NCBI RefSeq assembly: GCF_024448135.1
Contig: NZ_JAMRYX010000106.1
Coordinates: 1 to 34,212 of the forward strand
Length of the DNA: 34,212 bases
Source: Methylocystis suflitae
GTDB taxonomy: Bacteria; Pseudomonadota; Alphaproteobacteria; Rhizobiales; Beijerinckiaceae
Direction: 5' to 3'
Shown piece by piece: positions 17,071 through 25,130 of the stretch. The position numbers and the translations under genes were made by a program. Under the pieces are notes generated by a model. The model saw only the letters and a program-made list of their open reading frames with translations. It ran no database searches and was not told where the DNA came from. The first letter of the stretch is position 1. Every line of letters begins with the position of its first letter.

Positions 17071-17136
17071 GTTGGTCGTCGCCGTTGGTCCTGCACGCGG
17101 GTAATTAGTGATAGACGGGGGCGGGAGCACGACTTG

Positions 17137-17799
17137 ATGTTGCATCCGCTGCTGATCCGCGTCCTGGCCGTGGCGCTGTCCATCGGTCTTTATCTCGCGC
17201 TGGCGATCCTCGGCGCCGGCGGGGTCGACGCCTACTTCGCCAATCCGGCGCGGACGGCGCTCGTCATCGTCACAATCGCGCTTGGAGTGGCGTCGCTCTT
17301 CGTTGGCGGCAATCTCAGTTCCGGCCTGCGCGAGGACCGCGGCAATCGATGGGTCATTCCGGCTTTTTTCGCCATCGGACTTCTCGGCGCCTATCTGCCC
17401 GCCTGGGCCGATAGTCAGGGACTGTGGAGATTGGACGGCGACGCCGTGCGGTGGCTCGGCGTTGCTCTGCTCGCGGCGGGCGGCGCCTTGCGGCTGTGGC
17501 CGGTCGCCGTGCTCGGGCGCCGGTTCAGCGGCCTCGTCGCCATTCAGCCGGGACACGAACTCGTCACCACCGGACTTTACAGCCGCGTCAGGCATCCGAG
17601 CTATCTCGGCCTGTTGATCTCGGCGCTTGGCTGGGGGCTGGGCTTCAACACGGCGGTCGGCGTGTTTCTGGGCTTGGCCAATATCCCGCCGCTCATCGCC
17701 CGGATGAACGCAGAGGAACGCTTGCTGAGCTCCGAGTTCGGCGCGGCCTATGGGGCCTATCCCGCGCATACGGCGCGGCTCATTCCGGGCGTATATTAG
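17137..17799 (+). CDS. isoprenylcysteine carboxyl methyltransferase-family membrane protein
   Basis: This 220-residue integral membrane protein has about five hydrophobic segments. It carries the conserved C-terminal signature of the ICMT/PEMT family: LVTTGLYSRVRHPSYLGLLI, with the Arg-His-Pro-x-Tyr-x-Gly motif, then NAEERLLSSEFGAAYGAYPAHTARLIPGVY, with the Glu and the FG..Y..Y elements. The family uses S-adenosylmethionine to methylate small or lipid-linked substrates in the membrane. Bacterial members rarely have a known substrate, because bacteria lack prenylated CaaX proteins. ATG 17137 is taken as the start; a TTG directly before it (17134) is possible. The protease inhibitor gene begins 70 bases downstream and may share its transcript. 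Confidence 0.88.
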   Translation: MLHPLLIRVLAVALSIGLYLALAILGAGGVDAYFANPARTALVIVTIALGVASLFVGGNLSSGLREDRGNRWVIPAFFAIGLLGAYLPAWADSQGLWRLDGDAVRWLGVALLAAGGALRLWPVAVLGRRFSGLVAIQPGHELVTTGLYSRVRHPSYLGLLISALGWGLGFNTAVGVFLGLANIPPLIARMNAEERLLSSEFGAAYGAYPAHTARLIPGVY

Positions 17800-17869
17800 C
17801 TTGCGAGACGTGGAAGCGGACGGTGCCCGCAAGATCACGATGGATCGCCAACGCGGCAAAGGGAAACTC

Positions 17870-18229
17870 ATGAAGCGTCCATTGTCGCGACTGCTGCTCC
17901 TCACTCTGTTCGTCGCGCTGCCGGCGCAAGCCGGCGACGTCATAAAGCTCGCGCCGGGCGGCAGCGCGAACTTTTCGCTGCAGGAGAATGTCACGACCGG
18001 CTATTCCTGGCGCATCGATCAGGCCGCGAGCCGTGATCTCGACATCCTGGCGATATCGGACGGCGGCCGCAGCGGCGGTCGGCGGCGCATGGTCGGCAGC
18101 CCCAGCATGCGCCATTGGAAAATCCGCGCGCTCAAACCCGGACACGCCGAAATCGTTTTCGCCTATCAGCGGCCATGGGAATCCGCGCCGGTTCGAACGC
18201 GCAGCGTTGAGGTGGAGGTCGCGCGTTAG
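17870..18229 (+). CDS. chagasin-type (I42) cysteine protease inhibitor, exported
   Basis: This 119-residue protein has a signal peptide (KRPLSRLLLLTLFVALPAQA) and a single immunoglobulin-like inhibitor domain. Two of the three inhibitory loops are recognisable: NVTTGYSW, matching the family's NPTTGY loop with Val for Pro, and QRPWE, matching RPW. The middle loop is less clear, between GGRSGGRRRMVGSPSMRHW. Such inhibitors block papain-like cysteine proteases, from outside or in the periplasm. The start is ATG 17870, after AAAGGGAAACTC; an in-frame ATG at 17840 would only add a basic stretch. It follows the ICMT-like gene and converges on the methyltransferase gene two bases beyond its stop. 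Confidence 0.85.
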   Translation: MKRPLSRLLLLTLFVALPAQAGDVIKLAPGGSANFSLQENVTTGYSWRIDQAASRDLDILAISDGGRSGGRRRMVGSPSMRHWKIRALKPGHAEIVFAYQRPWESAPVRTRSVEVEVAR

Positions 18230-18231
18230 GC

Positions 18232-19101
18232 TCAGGCGTCGCCCTCGCGCGGGGATTTCATCGCGTCTTCGAGCCGCATCATGGCGGAGCCGGGCTTTGC
18301 CGGCTTTTGTTGACTCTCATGCGGCGCCCAGCCGGACGCCCAGACGATTTCGAATGTCGCGCGCACGCGGCCGTCCGCGTCCGAGAAGCGTTCGGCGTAG
18401 ACCTGCGCCGCGCGGGCGACAATGTCGCGCCGCAATGATTTTCGCGCGCGCTTTGCTAAAGCATTGGCGGCGCCCATCGCGCGCAAATCCTGCATCAGCG
18501 CGAACATCGAATCATAGCGCAGCGTGAAACTGTCGATATCGGCGACGGGCAGGGCGAAGCCGGCGCGCTGCAGCAGACCGCCCATGTCGCGCACATCGAC
18601 GAAAGGCGATACGCGCGGACTCGCGCCGCCGGTGATTTCCTCTTCGGCCTGCGCGAGCGCGGCGCGAAGCTCGACAAGACTAGCGCCGCCGGCGAGGCAG
18701 GCGAGGAAGAGTCCGTCCGGCGCAAGCATGCGTCGCGCTTGCGCCAGCGCGCCCGGCAGATCGTTGACCCACTGCAGCGACATGCCCGAGACGATCAAAT
18801 CAAATGAGCCGGGCGCGAAGGGCGGGGCTTCTTCGTCAACGATGACGTCGCCGGCATAGGCGCTCGCGCGCAAGGGCGGCGGTCGGCCGCTGGCGATGAC
18901 GGCTTGCGCGAAATGCCCGTTTGGCGAACCGAGATCGAGCGCGCGCGGAAATTCGCGCTTCACCGTCAGCAACCGATCGAGCAGATCGTCGGCGGCGCGC
19001 GTCATCAGGAAATCCGGCGCGCCTTTTGACATAGCGCGGCGCCAGCGCCGACGCAGCAGCGCGCGATCAAAAATCTTCGGCGGTCCGGCTGTCTCGCTCA
19101 T
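18232..19101 (-). CDS. NDUFAF5/BioC-like methyltransferase-fold protein
   Basis: This 289-residue Rossmann-type methyltransferase domain has N-terminal FDRALLRRRWRRA, motif I ALDLGSPNGHF (54-64), GSFDLIVSGMSLQWVNDLPGAL and MLAPDGLFLACLAGG. The N-terminal FDR...RR pattern and overall shape match the alphaproteobacterial relatives of human NDUFAF5, a complex I assembly factor that hydroxylates an arginine of the PSST subunit. BioC is a more distant possibility. Motif I reads GSPNG rather than the usual G-x-G-x-G, as in this subgroup. It is monocistronic here and convergent with the inhibitor gene, with two bases between stops. The complex I subunit gene at 29351 is unlinked. Confidence 0.75.
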   Translation of the reverse strand: MSETAGPPKIFDRALLRRRWRRAMSKGAPDFLMTRAADDLLDRLLTVKREFPRALDLGSPNGHFAQAVIASGRPPPLRASAYAGDVIVDEEAPPFAPGSFDLIVSGMSLQWVNDLPGALAQARRMLAPDGLFLACLAGGASLVELRAALAQAEEEITGGASPRVSPFVDVRDMGGLLQRAGFALPVADIDSFTLRYDSMFALMQDLRAMGAANALAKRARKSLRRDIVARAAQVYAERFSDADGRVRATFEIVWASGWAPHESQQKPAKPGSAMMRLEDAMKSPREGDA

Positions 19102-19232
19102 GCCTTATTACCGCGCCCGCGCCAGTTACCCTGCAAGTGCGCAATGCGCATGAATTTCGACGAAAGGATGGCGCAATCTTGAAGCGACGATCTGAAGCGA
19201 AGCGGTCGCGACGATAGAACATCCCATATTAT

Positions 19233-19244
19233 CTTAACGTTAAG
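19233..19244. promoter_or_regulatory. 12-base perfect palindrome CTTAACGTTAAG
   Basis: This perfect palindrome lies in the divergent region between the methyltransferase and L,D-transpeptidase genes. A second perfect palindrome with the same AACGTT centre lies 28 bases on. It may be a regulator site; no regulator is identified. CtrA sites would need TTAA-N7-TTAA, which this does not match. Confidence 0.4.
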
Positions 19245-19260
19245 CCATAACCTGAAGACG

Positions 19261-19272
19261 CGAAACGTTTCG
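19261..19272. promoter_or_regulatory. 12-base perfect palindrome CGAAACGTTTCG
   Basis: This is the second perfect palindrome of the pair, 77 bases before the L,D-transpeptidase start. Its centre is 28 bases from that of 19233-19244. The shared AACGTT core suggests one dimeric regulator binding twice, but chance cannot be excluded. Confidence 0.4.
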
Positions 19273-19349
19273 ACAAGATCGTGGCCAAAGTTAGACTGCC
19301 GCCATTCGAGAAGTCGCTGTCGAGGCTTCAACACGTAGGGTGTAGCGTC

Positions 19350-19916
19350 ATGCGTAAACTGTTTGCTTTTTTGCGTCGATCCCGCACCGTCAAGTCAACC
19401 GGAACGCTTCAGGCAGTTTTGACGGCGATAGTCGTCGGACTTGGCGTCGCCGCGCTTCCGCAGGACGCGAACGCGCGCAACATCGTCTCTTTCTCTCCCC
19501 ACGTCGCTCCCGGCACCGTCGTGATCAGCGCCAGCCAGCGGAGGCTTTTCTACGTCGTCGACACCGGAGTCGCCATCAGCTATCCCGTGGCCGTTCCCAA
19601 GCGCGGCAAGGAATGGTCGGGCGCGACATCCATCGAGGGAAAATATGTCAATCCCGACTGGGTTCCGCCAGCGGTGGTGAAGGCCGATCACCCGGAACTG
19701 CCCAATTTCATTCGTGGCGGCTCGCCGCGCAATCCGATGGGCGTGCGCGCTTTGACGCTCAGCAGTGGCGAAGTGGCGATTCACGGCACGACCCAGAAGA
19801 TGCGCGCGTCAATCGGCACGGCGGCCTCCTATGGCTGCATCCGAATGTTGAATGAAGACGTTTCCGACCTCTACGATCGCGTCGACGTCGGATCGCCGGT
19901 CATGATGACGCGCTAA
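19350..19916 (+). CDS. L,D-transpeptidase (YkuD), cell-wall cross-linking
   Basis: This 188-residue exported protein has an N-terminal signal/anchor (about 18-43) and one YkuD domain. The catalytic signature is complete: EVAIHGT with His145, and SYGCIRMLNEDVSDLY with Cys163. These enzymes form 3-3 cross-links in peptidoglycan or tether proteins to it, in the periplasm; rhizobial-group bacteria encode many copies. The conserved NPDWVPP segment (101-107) is typical. The start is ATG 19350, after TAGGG; the upstream extension to 19281 lacks a signal sequence at its beginning. The gene is followed 25 bases later by a strong terminator and so is probably transcribed alone. Confidence 0.92.
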   Translation: MRKLFAFLRRSRTVKSTGTLQAVLTAIVVGLGVAALPQDANARNIVSFSPHVAPGTVVISASQRRLFYVVDTGVAISYPVAVPKRGKEWSGATSIEGKYVNPDWVPPAVVKADHPELPNFIRGGSPRNPMGVRALTLSSGEVAIHGTTQKMRASIGTAASYGCIRMLNEDVSDLYDRVDVGSPVMMTR

Positions 19917-19940
19917 TCCAGGCGATCCATGAAAAAACGC

Positions 19941-19978
19941 AAGCCTCGCCCGCGAACGTGCGGACGAGGCTTTTTTTT
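19941..19978 (+). terminator. rho-independent terminator after the L,D-transpeptidase gene
   Basis: The stem AAGCCTCG (19941-19948) pairs with CGAGGCTT (19965-19972), with extra CCGC/GCGG pairs inside, and a run of eight T (19971-19978) follows. Six A residues just upstream (19932-19937) could let it act weakly on the other strand too. It is the clearest terminator in the window. Confidence 0.92.
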
Positions 19979-20295
19979 GCTCTCCGCAGGCGGGCGCATG
20001 TCCACCGCGCGATTGCGTCCTTTATCCAGAGCTTTTTTTGGCGCGCGTGGCTGTGGAAGAGGGCAGCTTCGCCATGGACGCAGGCGTGCGAATCCCGCAG
20101 TCTCCGCCTGCAACAGGGTCTGACCATCGCTTTTTTGGCGTCCTAGTTCTTGTGTGGAGTATAGTGATCGCAAGAGATGATTCGACTTTGAATCAATCGC
20201 TTGAAAAGGAGGCGCCCTCTCGCAAAGCTCCACGACGCATCGTCGCCTGTCTTTTAGTCGCCGCGTTATGCTGACATTGAGAAAAAGGTTGGCAC
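19979..20295. other. gene-free stretch before ybjN with two GANTC sites
   Basis: I see no credible gene here; the open frames have no family signal and no ribosome-binding site. The one notable element is GATTC at 20179-20183 and GAATC at 20190-20194. Together they form an inverted repeat around GACTTT, and each is a GANTC methylation site of CcrM. It probably holds the promoter of ybjN-proC. Confidence 0.5.
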
Positions 20296-20799
20296 ATGCT
20301 GATCGCAACGGAAAAAGAAACGGAACGCGCTGAACATCCGGTGGATGTTGTGGAGCAACTGGCGTCCACCAATGATTGGTCCTTCGATCGAGACGACGAA
20401 GACGAGATTTCGATTTCCGTCGCCGGAGCTTGGACGGAATATCACGTCGCTTTTACTTGGCTTCCGCAGCTCGAAACGCTGCACGTCAGTTGCGCTTTCG
20501 ATCTCAAGGCGCCCGAGCGCAGGCGCGGTGAACTGATGTCGCTCGTCAATGCGATCAACGAGCAGATGTGGATCGGGCATTTCGACTTCTGGCCGAAGGA
20601 GGGCGTGGCGATGCACCGTCATGGCCTCATCCTGACGGGAGGAGCGCAGCCCTCGGCGACGCAATGCGCGGCCTTGCTCGACAACGCGCTTCAGGCCTGT
20701 GAGCGGCATTATCAAGCCTTTCAATTTGTGCTCTGGGCCGGAAAGAGCGCCAGGGAAGCGCTCGCCACCGCCAATTTCGAGACGAAAGGCGAGGCGTGA
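20296..20799 (+). CDS. YbjN-domain protein
   Basis: This 167-residue soluble protein has the YbjN fold: VDVVEQLASTNDWSFDRDDEDEISISVAGAWTEYHVAFTW, then LMSLVNAINEQMWIGHFDFWPKEGVAMHRHGLIL. In enteric bacteria YbjN affects stress tolerance and motility, and the fold resembles type III secretion chaperones; the role in alphaproteobacteria is not settled. The gene regularly precedes proC in this class, and here its TGA overlaps the GTG start of proC, so the two are translated together. There is no signal peptide. The start ATG 20296 follows AAAAAGG. Confidence 0.88.
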   Translation: MLIATEKETERAEHPVDVVEQLASTNDWSFDRDDEDEISISVAGAWTEYHVAFTWLPQLETLHVSCAFDLKAPERRRGELMSLVNAINEQMWIGHFDFWPKEGVAMHRHGLILTGGAQPSATQCAALLDNALQACERHYQAFQFVLWAGKSAREALATANFETKGEA

Positions 20800-21614
20800 C
20801 CGACGCGGGCGGGTTGCGCGGAAAATCGGTCGCTCTGATCGGCGCCGGAAACATGGGGCTGGCGCTGCTTGAAGGCTGGGCCGCGCAGAATCTGCTGGGC
20901 GCAGTGTCAATCGTCGAGCCGCAGCCCTCCCATCGGCTCCTGGATTTGTGCGCCGCGCAGGGCTACGCGCTGAACGGCGCGGCTGCGCCATGCGACGCCG
21001 TGGTTCTCGCCGTTAAGCCGCAGGCGCTCGAGTCGGGCGCCGCAGCGGCGGCCCCTTTCGTGGCGCCCGATACCGTTGTCGTGTCGATCCTCGCCGGGAA
21101 GCGCACCGCGGACGTCGCCGCGCGCCTGCCGACGCAAGCCGTGGTGCGCGCAATGCCCAATACGCCGGCGGCGATTGGACGCGGCGTCACAGGCGCCTTC
21201 GCCAGCGCGGCGACGAGCGCTCTTCAGCGCGGGCTCTCCGACGCATTGCTTCGCGCCGTTGGCGGCGTCGAATGGGTCGATGACGAGGCGCTCATCGACG
21301 TGGTGACGGCGGTTTCCGGGTCCGGTCCCGCTTATGTCTTCTATTTCGCCGAATGCCTTGCCGCCGCCGGGGCTGAAGCCGGTCTGCCGGCCGCCCTCGC
21401 GGCGCGGCTGGCGCGCGCGACGGTCGAAGGCGCTGGCGAACTGATGCGCCGACAACCCGAGACGGGCCCTGACGAATTGCGCCGGCGCGTGACGTCGCCA
21501 AGCGGCACCACGGCGGCGGCGCTCGAGGTTCTTGAGGCGCCCGATGGCCTCGCCGCGCTGATGCGCCGCGCCGTAGCTGCGGCGAAGCGCCGGGCAGGGG
21601 AACTTTCCGGTTGA
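20796..21614 (+). CDS. proC: pyrroline-5-carboxylate reductase
   Basis: ProC reduces 1-pyrroline-5-carboxylate to L-proline with NAD(P)H, the last step of proline synthesis. The 272 residues include the N-terminal dinucleotide-binding loop VALIGAGNMGLALLEGW, AVKPQAL, RAMPNTPAAIGRGVTG, the active-site VSGSGPAYVFYFAE, and the C-terminal VTSPSGTTAAALEVLE signature. The length is normal. The start is GTG 20796, which overlaps the ybjN stop as GTGA; no in-frame ATG lies nearby. It is followed by about 77 bases and then the COQ9/TetR-like gene. Confidence 0.96.
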   Translation: MTDAGGLRGKSVALIGAGNMGLALLEGWAAQNLLGAVSIVEPQPSHRLLDLCAAQGYALNGAAAPCDAVVLAVKPQALESGAAAAAPFVAPDTVVVSILAGKRTADVAARLPTQAVVRAMPNTPAAIGRGVTGAFASAATSALQRGLSDALLRAVGGVEWVDDEALIDVVTAVSGSGPAYVFYFAECLAAAGAEAGLPAALAARLARATVEGAGELMRRQPETGPDELRRRVTSPSGTTAAALEVLEAPDGLAALMRRAVAAAKRRAGELSG

Positions 21615-21691
21615 GACGGCGCGCGCCTTGTCCCGCGGCCCGGCGACAATAGAATACTGGCTAGAAAATTCCTTCGGACCTGGAGACAGAC

Positions 21692-22369
21692 ATGACTAGC
21701 GGCGGCTCCCGCGACCGAGTGATCGATGCGACGCTTCGGCTCGCCACGCGGCGAGAGTTCAGCGACGTGACGCTCACCGACATCGCCCATGAGGCTGGCA
21801 TCTCGCTTGCCGATCTGCGCGAACTATTCCCATCGAAGGGCGCGATTATGGGGGCGTTCTCTCGGCGCATCGACCGGGAGGTTCTCGACGCGGCGCCCAA
21901 GGAAGCCTCGCACGAACCCGCGCGCGAGCGGCTCTACGATGTTTTGCGCCGTCGGCTCGACTCGCTCGAACCGCATCGCGAGGCGCTGGCGAGCGTCGGC
22001 CGCTGGGCGGCGCGCGATCCGCTCACCGCCGCGGCGCTCAACCGCGAAACCGTGAACTCGATGCGCTTCATGCTGGAGGCGGCGGACATCGACAGCGAGG
22101 GCCCGGTCGGCTCGCTCAAACTGCAGGGGTTGGCGTTAGCCTGGAGCCGCGTGCTCGAGGATTGGTTCGCGGGCGATATTCATGACGCCCTGTCGACGCT
22201 CGATCGCGAATTGACGCGCGGCGAGCGTTACGTCGACCGGGCGGAGGATTTCGCAAGACTGACGCGGCCCTTCTATTCCTTCGCGCAAAGCCTGTTCGGC
22301 TGGCGGACGCGACGTGGTGGGCGCGATTACCACGACGACGACAGCGGCTATCCCCACGCGCGCGCGTGA
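21692..22369 (+). CDS. COQ9/TetR-like protein
   Basis: In this 225-residue protein the first 60 residues are a TetR-type helix-turn-helix (VTLTDIAHEAGISLADLRELFPSKGAIMGAFSRRID). The rest, including RLYDVLRRRLDSLEPHREALASVGRWAARDP and LALAWSRVLEDWFAGDIHDALSTLDRELTRGER, fits the COQ9 C-terminal domain, which in mitochondria binds lipids and assists the ubiquinone hydroxylase COQ7. Alphaproteobacterial members are often labelled TetR regulators. Which role applies here cannot be decided from sequence. GGAGAC six bases before ATG 21692 supports the start. It follows proC and converges with the histidine kinase gene, 12 bases apart. Confidence 0.75.
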   Translation: MTSGGSRDRVIDATLRLATRREFSDVTLTDIAHEAGISLADLRELFPSKGAIMGAFSRRIDREVLDAAPKEASHEPARERLYDVLRRRLDSLEPHREALASVGRWAARDPLTAAALNRETVNSMRFMLEAADIDSEGPVGSLKLQGLALAWSRVLEDWFAGDIHDALSTLDRELTRGERYVDRAEDFARLTRPFYSFAQSLFGWRTRRGGRDYHDDDSGYPHARA

Positions 22370-22381
22370 TCGGGAAGCGCT

Positions 22382-23752
22382 TTAGAGCGGGAGACTGGCC
22401 GTCGCGCGCAAACCGCCAAGCGGGCTGCGGTCGAGCGTAATATCCCCGCCATGGCCGCGTGCGATGTCGCGCGCGATGGCGAGGCCCAGACCCGAGTTTC
22501 CGTCGTTCTGGCTGCGGGATTCGTCGAGCCGGTAGAATGGCCGGAATGCGTCCTCGCGACGCTCGACGGGGATGCCGGGCCCGTCGTCGTCGATATGCAC
22601 GGTCATCGTCGCGCCGTCATTGATCACTGAGAGTTCGATCCGCTGCCCGTAGCGTTGCGCATTGCCGACGAGATTGGCGAGCAGCCGCTTGATCGCCGCC
22701 GGCCGCGCGACGATTGTCGGATCGCCCTCAATCTTCACGGCCGCCGCGAGACCGTGCTTCTCGGTGTCCGCCTTCAGTTCGTCGAGGATGGCCGCGATAT
22801 CGGTGGGGGAGGACGTTTCGTCGCCGTCGCCGCGGGCGAAGGCGAGATACGCCTCGACCATGCGCTCCATCTCGTCCACATCCTTGCGCATTTCGGCGGC
22901 TTCATGCGAGTCGCGCATCAGCGCGAGCGAAAGCTTGAAACGCGTGATGATGGTTCGCAGATCGTGCGAAACGCCATTGAGCATCGTCGTGCGCTGCTCG
23001 ATCGCCCGTTCGAAACGGCGTTTCATGTCGAGAAAGGCGGCTCCTGCCTGACGCACCTCGCGCGCGCCGCGCGGACTGAAAACGACATCGCGGCCTTTGC
23101 CGAACTCCTCGGCGGCGCGGGCCAGCCGCAGGATCGGCCTGATCTGGTTACGCAAAAAGGAAGTGGCGATGGCGAGGATGATGACTGAGGCGATCGCCAT
23201 CCACATGAAGAAAATATAGGAGTTGGAGGCGTATGCGTGTGCGCGCGTGGCGAGCATTCTCAACGTCGCGTCATTGAGCGCGACGCGGATTTCGATCAGG
23301 CTGCCGGGCAGCGCGGCGTTGATCCAGAAGGGCTCCTTAAGTCTGCGCGAGAGTTCTTTCGTGAGCGCCTTGTCGAGCAGCGAGAACAAGGACGATTTTG
23401 GCGCCGGCGCGGGCAGAGCCTGCTTGGGGAGAACCGCAATCTCCATGTTGAGGTCGAAGGCGGCGATGCGGCGCAGTTGGGCGTGATCCGGGTCGTCAGG
23501 GAACGTCTGGTAAATATCGACGAGCGCCGCCACTTGCCGGGCCATCCCCGCGGAAAGACGGTAGGTCACGACCTCCCAATGCCGCTCCATGAAGACATAG
23601 GCCACAGCGGACTGGAGGAGCACGACCGGCAGGATCACGATCAGCAGCGCGCGGGCGTAAAGCCCTTTCGGCATGCGGTCATGCAGCCAGTTGGCGAAGC
23701 GCCGCCACAGATTGCGGGGCGCGGCGAGAACTTCCGGTAAGACGGCGGTCAT
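22382..23752 (-). CDS. sensor histidine kinase, EnvZ type
   Basis: This 456-residue membrane kinase has a first transmembrane helix about 34-54, a periplasmic sensor region of roughly 125 residues, and a second helix about 180-200. A HAMP linker (RNQIRPILRLARAAEEF) follows, then an H-box GVSHDLRTIITRFKL with phosphoacceptor His263. The ATPase domain has the N-box LLANLVGNAQRYG and G-boxes DDDGPGIP and NSGLGLAIARDIA. The H-box has Ile where many kinases have Pro (HDLRTP); this variant is familiar in EnvZ-like kinases of this class. It follows the response regulator gene by 18 bases and is the third gene of a marR-regulator-kinase operon. The signal sensed is unknown. Confidence 0.93.
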   Translation of the reverse strand: MTAVLPEVLAAPRNLWRRFANWLHDRMPKGLYARALLIVILPVVLLQSAVAYVFMERHWEVVTYRLSAGMARQVAALVDIYQTFPDDPDHAQLRRIAAFDLNMEIAVLPKQALPAPAPKSSLFSLLDKALTKELSRRLKEPFWINAALPGSLIEIRVALNDATLRMLATRAHAYASNSYIFFMWMAIASVIILAIATSFLRNQIRPILRLARAAEEFGKGRDVVFSPRGAREVRQAGAAFLDMKRRFERAIEQRTTMLNGVSHDLRTIITRFKLSLALMRDSHEAAEMRKDVDEMERMVEAYLAFARGDGDETSSPTDIAAILDELKADTEKHGLAAAVKIEGDPTIVARPAAIKRLLANLVGNAQRYGQRIELSVINDGATMTVHIDDDGPGIPVERREDAFRPFYRLDESRSQNDGNSGLGLAIARDIARGHGGDITLDRSPLGGLRATASLPL

Positions 23753-23770
23753 CGTGACGACTCTATCATT

Positions 23771-24511
23771 TCAGCGGTTGGCGCACAGCGGGTCGACGAG
23801 CAGACGGTAACCGTGGCCGCGCACCGTCTGAAGATAGCGCGGCGCATTCGGCTCGGTCTCGATCTTGCGCCTCAATCGGGCGATCTCGACATCGACGCTG
23901 CGCTCGCTTGCGCTTCGTGCGGGATCACGGTGCGCCAAAGTTTGCCGCGAGACAATGGCGCCGCCGCTTTCGGCCAGCGCCCGCAGCAGATCGCGCTCGC
24001 GCGTCGTAAGTCGGACCGGCGCGCCGTCGTGCAGCAATTCGCCGCGCGACGGATCGAAGACAAAATCGCCAAAGCGCTTTGGTCCTGCGGGTTCTGCGGG
24101 ACGCGCGCGGCGCAATATGCTCGCGATGCGCAGCGACAATTCCCGCGGATCGAAAGGCTTGGCGAGATAGTCGTCCACCCCGGCTTCAAGCCCTTCGACG
24201 CGGTCCGCCGTCTCGGTAAGCGCCGTCAGCATCAGAATGGGCGCGGAGCGCAGCGGTTCAGCGCTCTTGCGCAGCCGCGTCGCGAAGGCCGTGCCGCTTT
24301 CGCCAGGCATCATGACATCTAGAACGATGAGATCGAAGGCGATGTCGCGCATTCTTTCGCTCGCCTCCCTCGTGTCGGCTGCAGCGCTGACGAAATAGCC
24401 TTCGTTCATCAGATAGCGCGACAGCAGGGTGCGAATGCGCTGATCGTCGTCAACGACGAGGATATGCGCCGCTTTCGCGTTTGGCCCGGCGCGTTGCGGA
24501 AAAGCCGTCAT
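23771..24511 (-). CDS. OmpR-family response regulator
   Basis: In this 246-residue protein the receiver domain (about 16-130) has DDD at 21-23, phosphoacceptor Asp65 in LIVLDVMMPGESG, Thr96 and Lys118 in DDYLAKPFDP. A winged-helix DNA-binding domain follows (FGDFVFDPSRGELLHDGAPVRLTTRERDLL...SVDVEIARLRRKIE...TVRGHGYRL). It is the cognate partner of the kinase encoded directly downstream. Its ATG 24511 overlaps the stop of the MarR gene as ATGA. The pair matches the alphaproteobacterial OmpR/EnvZ-like systems often found beside a MarR gene and a branched-chain aminotransferase gene. Confidence 0.94.
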   Translation of the reverse strand: MTAFPQRAGPNAKAAHILVVDDDQRIRTLLSRYLMNEGYFVSAAADTREASERMRDIAFDLIVLDVMMPGESGTAFATRLRKSAEPLRSAPILMLTALTETADRVEGLEAGVDDYLAKPFDPRELSLRIASILRRARPAEPAGPKRFGDFVFDPSRGELLHDGAPVRLTTRERDLLRALAESGGAIVSRQTLAHRDPARSASERSVDVEIARLRRKIETEPNAPRYLQTVRGHGYRLLVDPLCANR

Positions 24512-25047
24512 GTCGCGCCGCCAGCTGCCTTGGCGCAGGCAAGATGCGCTCGAACGCGCTCCCGCTCGCCGGAGTCGATCATCGCGAACAGGAATTTTGA
24601 GGCGGCGCCGCGCGCCGCAGGCGGGAGCTCGTCCATGACTTTCCGAAACCGCGCTGATTGCAGCGCCGCCAGATCGCGCGCGAGCGTCGCGCCCTTTGGG
24701 GTCGGATAGAGAAGACGTTGGCGGCGGTCGACGACGCCGGCGCGCGCCTCGACGAAGCCCGCCTCAAGAAGTTGTTTTAGCACGCGGTTCAGGCTCTGCT
24801 TGGTGATTCTCAATATATCCAGCAGCGCGGCGATGGTGAGGCCGGGGCGACGGTTGACGAAATGGAGCACGCGGTGATGCGCCCGTCCGAATCCATAATT
24901 CTCGAGCAGCCGGTCGGCGTCGCCCACAAAATCACGGTAGGCGAAAAAAAATAATTCCACGAGTTCGAGAGCGTCGCCGTCGCCCGTGGCGACGGCCGCT
25001 TCTGCGGCCGTATTCCGCCAAGCGGCGACGCCGGGCGGCTCGGACAT
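24508..25047 (-). CDS. MarR-family transcriptional regulator
   Basis: This is a protein of about 179 residues with a MarR winged helix: FGRAHHRVLHFVNRRPGLTIAALLDILRITKQSLNRVLKQLLEAGFVEARAGVVDRRQRLLYPTPKG, including the wing DRRQRLLY. Long helices on both sides serve dimerisation. MarR proteins usually repress nearby genes and release DNA on binding a small phenolic or similar ligand. I start it at ATG 25047; a GTG at 25071 in the same frame would add eight residues. It leads the operon with the response regulator and kinase and is divergent from the branched-chain aminotransferase gene, with a good inverted repeat between them. Confidence 0.9.
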   Translation of the reverse strand: MSEPPGVAAWRNTAAEAAVATGDGDALELVELFFFAYRDFVGDADRLLENYGFGRAHHRVLHFVNRRPGLTIAALLDILRITKQSLNRVLKQLLEAGFVEARAGVVDRRQRLLYPTPKGATLARDLAALQSARFRKVMDELPPAARGAASKFLFAMIDSGERERVRAHLACAKAAGGAT

Positions 25048-25103
25048 TTTTCTCGCTACGAGTTCATCCACGCTATTTATTGCCTGACGTTTTGGCGCGC
25101 GCT

Positions 25104-25130
25104 ATTTACGTCAACTATATTGACATAAAT
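25104..25130. promoter_or_regulatory. 27-base inverted repeat, probable MarR operator
   Basis: ATTTACGTCAA (25104-25114) and TTGACATAAAT (25120-25130) are inverted repeats with one mismatch and a five-base spacer. The right arm contains TTGACA, a likely -35 box for the aminotransferase gene. The site lies between the divergent marR and ilvE genes, where a bound dimer could control both. CGCTATTTA is repeated at 25071-25079. Confidence 0.65.

Noticed and set aside
19233-19250. CtrA binding site (TTAA repeats)
   Set aside because: CtrA needs TTAA-N7-TTAA; here the spacing is two bases, so the sequence is better described as a palindrome.
20038-20274. Small frame ending RKAPRRIVACLLVAALC before ybjN
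   Set aside because: No start site or conserved domain; the hydrophobic end is short and looks accidental.
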